Positions 4,253 to 7,335 of a DNA stretch of 7,335 nucleotides are shown here, piece after piece. The notes below the pieces were generated by a model. It was not told where the DNA came from. It searched no databases and saw only the letters and a program-made list of their open reading frames with translations. Source of the DNA: Actinomycetes bacterium (GTDB lineage Bacteria > Actinomycetota > Actinomycetes > Actinomycetales > Actinomycetaceae); NCBI GenBank assembly GCA_023426345.1, contig JAFAAX010000022.1:1-7335 (forward strand). Reading direction: 5' to 3'. How positions within the stretch are numbered: position 1 is the first letter of the stretch; every line of letters begins with the position of its first letter. The position numbers and the translations under genes were made by a program.

Positions 4253-6790
4253 GTGTCCGCCGCCCCCGCCCCTCCTGAGCCTCCGGCCGATCCTGGCCGC
4301 AGGTGCGAGGAGGCGCACGCGGCGACAGGCGTCCAGGAGCTGGGCGCGTCCGACGAGGGCGGCGCGTCGGCCTCGTCCATGGTGGAGATGCTCGAACGCC
4401 AGGGGGCGCGGGACGGCCGGCTGGTCCACATGCACGTGATCCCCGCCCGGCCCGAGCGGGCGGCCGCCTGGCCGCAGTGGGTCCCCGCGCACGTGAGGGC
4501 CCTCTACGCGCGGCAGGGCATCGACCATTTGTGGACGCACCAGCGGTCCGCGCTGGACGCGATCCGCGCCGGATCGGACACCGTCCTGGCCACGGGCACA
4601 GGGTCGGGCAAGTCCCTGGCCGCGTGGGTGCCGATCCTCTCCGACCTGTCGGGGGCCGCCGCCACGACGCGGATCTCGCAGATCCACCGCCGCCCCACCC
4701 TGCTCTACATGGCGCCGACGAAGGCGCTGGCCGCCGACCAGTTGGCGGCCCTGGACCGTCTGCTGAGCGGAGCGCCCACGGGCGACGGACCGGGCGTGCG
4801 CGCCGCCACCGCCGACGGCGACACCCCGCGGGAGGCCAAGGACTGGGCCCGCGCCCACGCGGACATCCTCCTGTCGAACCCCGACTACCTCCATTACGTC
4901 ATGCTGCCCGGGCATGAGCGCTGGACCCGGTTCCTCGCCTCTTTGCGCTACGTCGTCATCGACGAGCTCCACTACTGGCGCGGCGTCACCGGCTCCCACA
5001 TCGCACTGGTCGTACGGCGCCTGCTGCGCATCGCCCGGCGTCTGGGCGCCGACCCGACCGTCATCATGCTGTCCGCGACGGTCCGGGATCCCGCGCAGGT
5101 CGGGTCCGCGATGACAGGGCGCTCCGAGGTCGTCGCCATTGACGAGGACGGCGCCCCTGCCGGGGCGCACCACCTCGCGCTGTGGCAGGGACGGGTCGTG
5201 CGCGACACCTCGGAGGTCTCGATCGAGTCGTTCCTGGCGGCCGTGGCCGGGGAGGACGTCGTGCTGGAGGCCCCCGAACGGCGGGTGAGCGCCCAGACGG
5301 AGGCGGCGGGACTGACCGCCGCGTTCATGGAGGAGGGGGCGCGGGTCCTCACCTTCGTCCGTTCGCGCGGCGGGGCGGAGACCGTCGCGGCTCAGGTCCG
5401 CGACACGTTGACCTCCCATGGCTCGGCGCTGGCCGGTCGGGTCGCGGCCTACCGCGGCGGGTACCTGCCCGAGGAGCGCCGCGCCCTGGAGAGGGAACTG
5501 CGCACCGGTGGCCTGCGCGCGCTGGCCACCACGAGCGCCCTGGAGCTGGGAGTGGACGTGTCCGGGCTGGACGCGACCGTCACCGCCGGGTGGCCGGGGA
5601 CGCGCGCCTCGTTGTGGCAGCAGGTCGGGCGGGCCGGGCGCGCGGGGGCAGAGGGGGTGTCGGTGCTCATCGCGTCCGACAACCCCCTGGACGCCTACCT
5701 GGTCCACCACCCGGAGACGATCACCGCGGAGGTCGAGTCCTCCGTCATCGACCCCCGCAATCCCTACGTCCTGGCGCCCCACCTGTGCGCGGCGGCCGAG
5801 GAGTACCCGTTGACGGAGGACGACCTGGACGTGTTCGGCCTGGCCGGCACGCGACTATTGGAGGAGTTGGAGGCCCAGGGATACCTCCGGCGGCGCCCGC
5901 GCGGATGGTACTGGGACGCCACCCGCGGGGAGCGCGCCGCGGACCTCACCGACCTGCGCGGCTCCGCCGGCGACGTCCAGATCGTCGAGTCCCGCAGCGG
6001 CGCCGTCATCGGGACCGTCGACGACGCCTCCGCCGACGCGCAGGTATTCCCCGACGCGATCTACCTCCACCAGGGCCGCACCTACCACGTGCTGGAGCTG
6101 GCGGCCGTGCAGGAGGGCTCGAGGCAGCGGATCGCCGTGGTCGAGGAGGTCCGCACCCGGTTGAGGACACGGCCCAGCCAGCACGTGTCCGTCGAGGTCG
6201 TCGACGCCCCCGAACAGACCTGGCAGAGTCCCGACGGGACGGTGACCTGGCACTTCGGGCCTGTCGATGTCTCCACCCGGGTCACCGACTACGACCTCCT
6301 GCGGCTGCCCGGCCTGGAGTTCATCCGCAACCAGGAGCTGCGACTGCCCACCCACACGCTGCCCACGAAGGCCGCGTGGTTCTGCCTGGGCCCCTCCGTC
6401 GCGCGCGCCGCCGGCATCGACGAGGGCGACCTGCCGGGCTCCCTGCACGCCGCCGAGCACGCGGCCATCGCCCTGCTGCCGCTGCTGGCGACCTGCGACC
6501 GGTGGGATCTGGGCGGCCTGTCGTCGGCCGACCACGAGTTCGCCCATCTGCCCACCGTGTTCGTCCACGACGCCTATCGCGGGGGCGCGGGATACGCCGA
6601 GTACGGGTTCGACCACGCCCGCGAATGGATGGAGGCGACCCTGGAGGTCGTCTCCACCTGCGCGTGCGAGGACGGATGCCCGGCCTGCGTCCAGTCCCCC
6701 AAGTGCGGCAACGGCAACGAGCCGCTGTCCAAGCAGGGAGCGATCAAGCTGCTGGGCTATCTGGTCGACCGCTGCCCGGACGCCCGTTGA
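4253..6790 (+). CDS. DEAD/DEAH-box helicase with MrfA/Hrq1-type C-terminal cysteine domain
   Basis: An 845-residue superfamily 2 helicase. Residues 1-60 are low-complexity. Motifs in order: Q-like WTHQ (94-97); Walker A GTGSGKS (115-121); Ia PTKALA (155-160); SNPDYLH (208-214); II DELH (237-240); III LSAT (273-276); IV TFVRSRGGAE (367-376); V TTSALELGVDVSGLD (426-440); VI QQVGRAGRAG (456-465). After the two RecA folds comes a long accessory region, then a DUF1998 (MZB) domain with LHAAEHA (731-737) and a five-Cys cluster C803/C805/C809/C812/C818 ending PKCGNGN. Relatives (Bacillus subtilis MrfA, yeast Hrq1) are 3'-5' DNA helicases; MrfA acts in mitomycin-lesion repair. All motifs are intact, so ATP-driven DNA unwinding in repair is inferred. 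The GTG at 4253 fits a TAGTCT -10 seven bases upstream and no Shine-Dalgarno. The ATG at 4379 (residue 43) is the alternative. No MrfB-like nuclease is adjacent. The length fits actinobacterial homologues. Confidence 0.96.
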   Translation: MSAAPAPPEPPADPGRRCEEAHAATGVQELGASDEGGASASSMVEMLERQGARDGRLVHMHVIPARPERAAAWPQWVPAHVRALYARQGIDHLWTHQRSALDAIRAGSDTVLATGTGSGKSLAAWVPILSDLSGAAATTRISQIHRRPTLLYMAPTKALAADQLAALDRLLSGAPTGDGPGVRAATADGDTPREAKDWARAHADILLSNPDYLHYVMLPGHERWTRFLASLRYVVIDELHYWRGVTGSHIALVVRRLLRIARRLGADPTVIMLSATVRDPAQVGSAMTGRSEVVAIDEDGAPAGAHHLALWQGRVVRDTSEVSIESFLAAVAGEDVVLEAPERRVSAQTEAAGLTAAFMEEGARVLTFVRSRGGAETVAAQVRDTLTSHGSALAGRVAAYRGGYLPEERRALERELRTGGLRALATTSALELGVDVSGLDATVTAGWPGTRASLWQQVGRAGRAGAEGVSVLIASDNPLDAYLVHHPETITAEVESSVIDPRNPYVLAPHLCAAAEEYPLTEDDLDVFGLAGTRLLEELEAQGYLRRRPRGWYWDATRGERAADLTDLRGSAGDVQIVESRSGAVIGTVDDASADAQVFPDAIYLHQGRTYHVLELAAVQEGSRQRIAVVEEVRTRLRTRPSQHVSVEVVDAPEQTWQSPDGTVTWHFGPVDVSTRVTDYDLLRLPGLEFIRNQELRLPTHTLPTKAAWFCLGPSVARAAGIDEGDLPGSLHAAEHAAIALLPLLATCDRWDLGGLSSADHEFAHLPTVFVHDAYRGGAGYAEYGFDHAREWMEATLEVVSTCACEDGCPACVQSPKCGNGNEPLSKQGAIKLLGYLVDRCPDAR

Positions 6791-6801
6791 AGACGCCCCC
6801 T

Positions 6802-6862
6802 CCCGCGACTTCGGTGCTGTTTCCCCGCGACTTCGGTGCTGTTCCGCCGCGAGATCGGTCCT
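6802..6862. repeat. 22-bp-period tandem repeat, two exact units and a degenerate third
   Basis: CGCGACTTCGGTGCTGTT occurs within two identical 20-base copies (6802-6821 and 6824-6843). A third diverged copy at the same 22-base spacing (6846-6862) keeps CCGCGA and TCGGT at equivalent positions. It begins 11 bases after the helicase stop. The period is not a multiple of three, so it is not a coding repeat. The third copy merges into the hairpin at 6850-6873. Confidence 0.7.
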
Positions 6863-6873
6863 CACCGATCGCG
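6850..6873 (+). terminator. Candidate terminator hairpin of the helicase gene
   Basis: GATCGGT (6853-6859) and ACCGATC (6864-6870) form a perfect 7-bp stem with a 4-nt loop. It is extended by two further GC pairs (6850-6851 with 6872-6873) after one mismatch. It lies about 60 bases beyond the helicase stop. There is no T-run, so it is a probable rather than classical terminator. Confidence 0.45.
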
Positions 6874-7169
6874 TCGCGAACGCGGCCGTCGGGCGCGGCG
6901 GGTGCCGTGCCTGTGCGGCCCAGGCGCCGCCGCCAAACGGCCTCGGGGATCTCATCGATGGCAATCGTCCCCGACCCGTCGGTGATGGCACTGGGGTCGG
7001 TCCTGTCATCGGGCGCCCGGCTCCCGCCGTCATCCCCGTGCGGGACCCAGCGCACCGAGATATGCCGCGATATGTCGCGGAGGACCGCGCGCAAATCTCA
7101 GGAAACTCCTAGGTTCGTCCAACCTTCCGCCAAGGGTGGCGCCCTACAGTCAACGACATCAAGGCACAA

Positions 7170-7200
7170 GGTTCCAAGGCCATCAGGGCTGTGAGGAACC
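7170..7200 (+). repeat. Imperfect hairpin downstream of a -10-like hexamer
   Basis: GGTTCC (7170-7175) and GGAACC (7195-7200) pair perfectly. Inside them GCC and GGC can pair around ATCAG, giving a two-tier stem. It starts about 20 bases after TACAGT (7145-7150), so it could be the first fold of a leader or small RNA. Confidence 0.35.
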
Positions 7201-7216
7201 GGAAAGGGACGCTCCT

Positions 7217-7304
7217 GGGGAAGACTCGCACTGTGTTGATGGGATGCCTGAAGGGGCCGGTCGATCGACCGGCCCCTTCCGGTGTCCGATGGCGAGTCTT
7301 CTCC
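7217..7304. repeat. Outer inverted repeat enclosing the 30-bp palindrome
   Basis: The left arm 7217-7229 (core GAAGACTCGC at 7220-7229) pairs with the right arm 7292-7304 (core GCGAGTCTTC at 7292-7301). In plus-strand RNA this gives 13 pairs including one G-U. The 62 bases between the arms include the palindrome at 7250-7279. A further repeat, CCGGTGT (7279-7285) and ACACCGG (7307-7313), could compete with this fold. Confidence 0.5.
7250..7279. terminator. 30-bp perfect palindrome, probable bidirectional terminator stem
   Basis: GAAGGGGCCGGTCGA is followed at once by its exact reverse complement. As RNA it forms a 13-bp GC-rich stem with a GATC loop on either strand. This is the usual shape of strong actinobacterial hairpin terminators, although no T-run follows beyond CTTC. 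What it would terminate is unclear: no gene is visible to its left nearer than the helicase, so a short RNA beginning near 7120-7160 or a gene entering from the right is possible. Confidence 0.6.
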
Positions 7305-7324
7305 TCACACCGGTCCCGCGCCGG

Positions 7325-7335
7325 CCCCCCCCCCC
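7325..7335. repeat. Poly-C tract at the window end
   Basis: Eleven consecutive Cs close the window. This may be a genuine homopolymer or a sequence-end artefact; what follows is not visible. Confidence 0.6.

Larger units (their letters stand above)
6791..7335. other. 545-base terminal gap without a supported gene
   Basis: After the helicase stop the region contains the 22-bp repeats, the likely terminator stem, smaller inverted repeats (CCGACCC/GGGTCGG at 6971-7000; CCGCGA/TCGCGG at 7065-7080), two AT-richer -10-like hexamers (TAGGTT at 7110-7115; TACAGT at 7145-7150), a hairpin at 7170-7200, and the nested inverted repeats at 7217-7304. A minus-strand frame (6744-7094) is GC-rich at third positions but would begin with TTG, has no recognisable family and overlaps the helicase end, so it is not called. 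The window ends in 11 Cs. Confidence 0.55.

Noticed and set aside
6744..7094. Minus-strand frame of 116 codons with fairly GC-rich third positions
   Set aside because: It needs a TTG start with a distant AGGAG, overlaps the helicase 3' end, runs through the non-triplet 22-bp repeats and resembles no family I know. It is probably a GC-driven open frame.
7113..7335. Plus-strand frame open from 7113 to the window end (VNDIKAQGSKAIRAVRNRKG...)
   Set aside because: No ribosome site precedes its GTG (7191) or ATG (7239) codons, and it passes straight through the 30-bp palindrome. Its openness over about 70 codons is not remarkable.
1..7335. CRISPR array, insertion sequence or prophage genes
   Set aside because: There are no regularly spaced repeat-spacer units, no transposase or integrase motifs, and no terminal inverted repeats with target duplications.

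Overview
The window is about 70% G+C. Its genes have GC-rich third positions, GTG starts and one leaderless-looking start. The protein families (DoxX, actinobacterial PAP2, paired YbjN proteins, a DUF1998/MZB helicase) point to a high-GC actinomycete. I suspect something near Actinomycetaceae, but nothing here fixes the genus.

Layout, left to right. Two membrane-protein genes lie on the minus strand: a DoxX-family protein (44-637) and, upstream of it, a two-pass membrane protein with an extracytoplasmic domain (762-1346). A 606-base stretch (1353-1958) follows with no convincing large gene. It holds two perfect 20-bp palindromes, a possible 20-codon plus-strand ORF and a hairpin followed by six Ts. 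Next is a minus-strand PAP2-family membrane phosphatase (1959-2990). Divergent from it, across a 205-base promoter region, are two overlapping YbjN-domain genes (3196-3666 and 3666-4157). They are followed on the same strand by a large DEAD/DEAH-box helicase of the MrfA/Hrq1 type (4253-6790). The last 545 bases hold no supported gene. They carry a 22-bp tandem repeat, several hairpins, a 30-bp perfect palindrome nested inside a second inverted repeat, and an 11-C tract at the window end.

How the genes work together. The YbjN pair is almost certainly translationally coupled (TGATG overlap) and may form a heteromeric complex. The helicase probably has its own leaderless transcript and is expected to act in DNA repair; no MrfB-like nuclease partner is visible here. 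The DoxX and two-pass genes point the same way, but hairpins in the gap may separate or attenuate them. The PAP2 enzyme stands alone, with a Gln where the family's motif-1 Lys is expected. No mobile element, CRISPR array, tRNA or rRNA was found. The core genes look like ordinary actinobacterial chromosome. The least explained material is in the two long intergenic regions.
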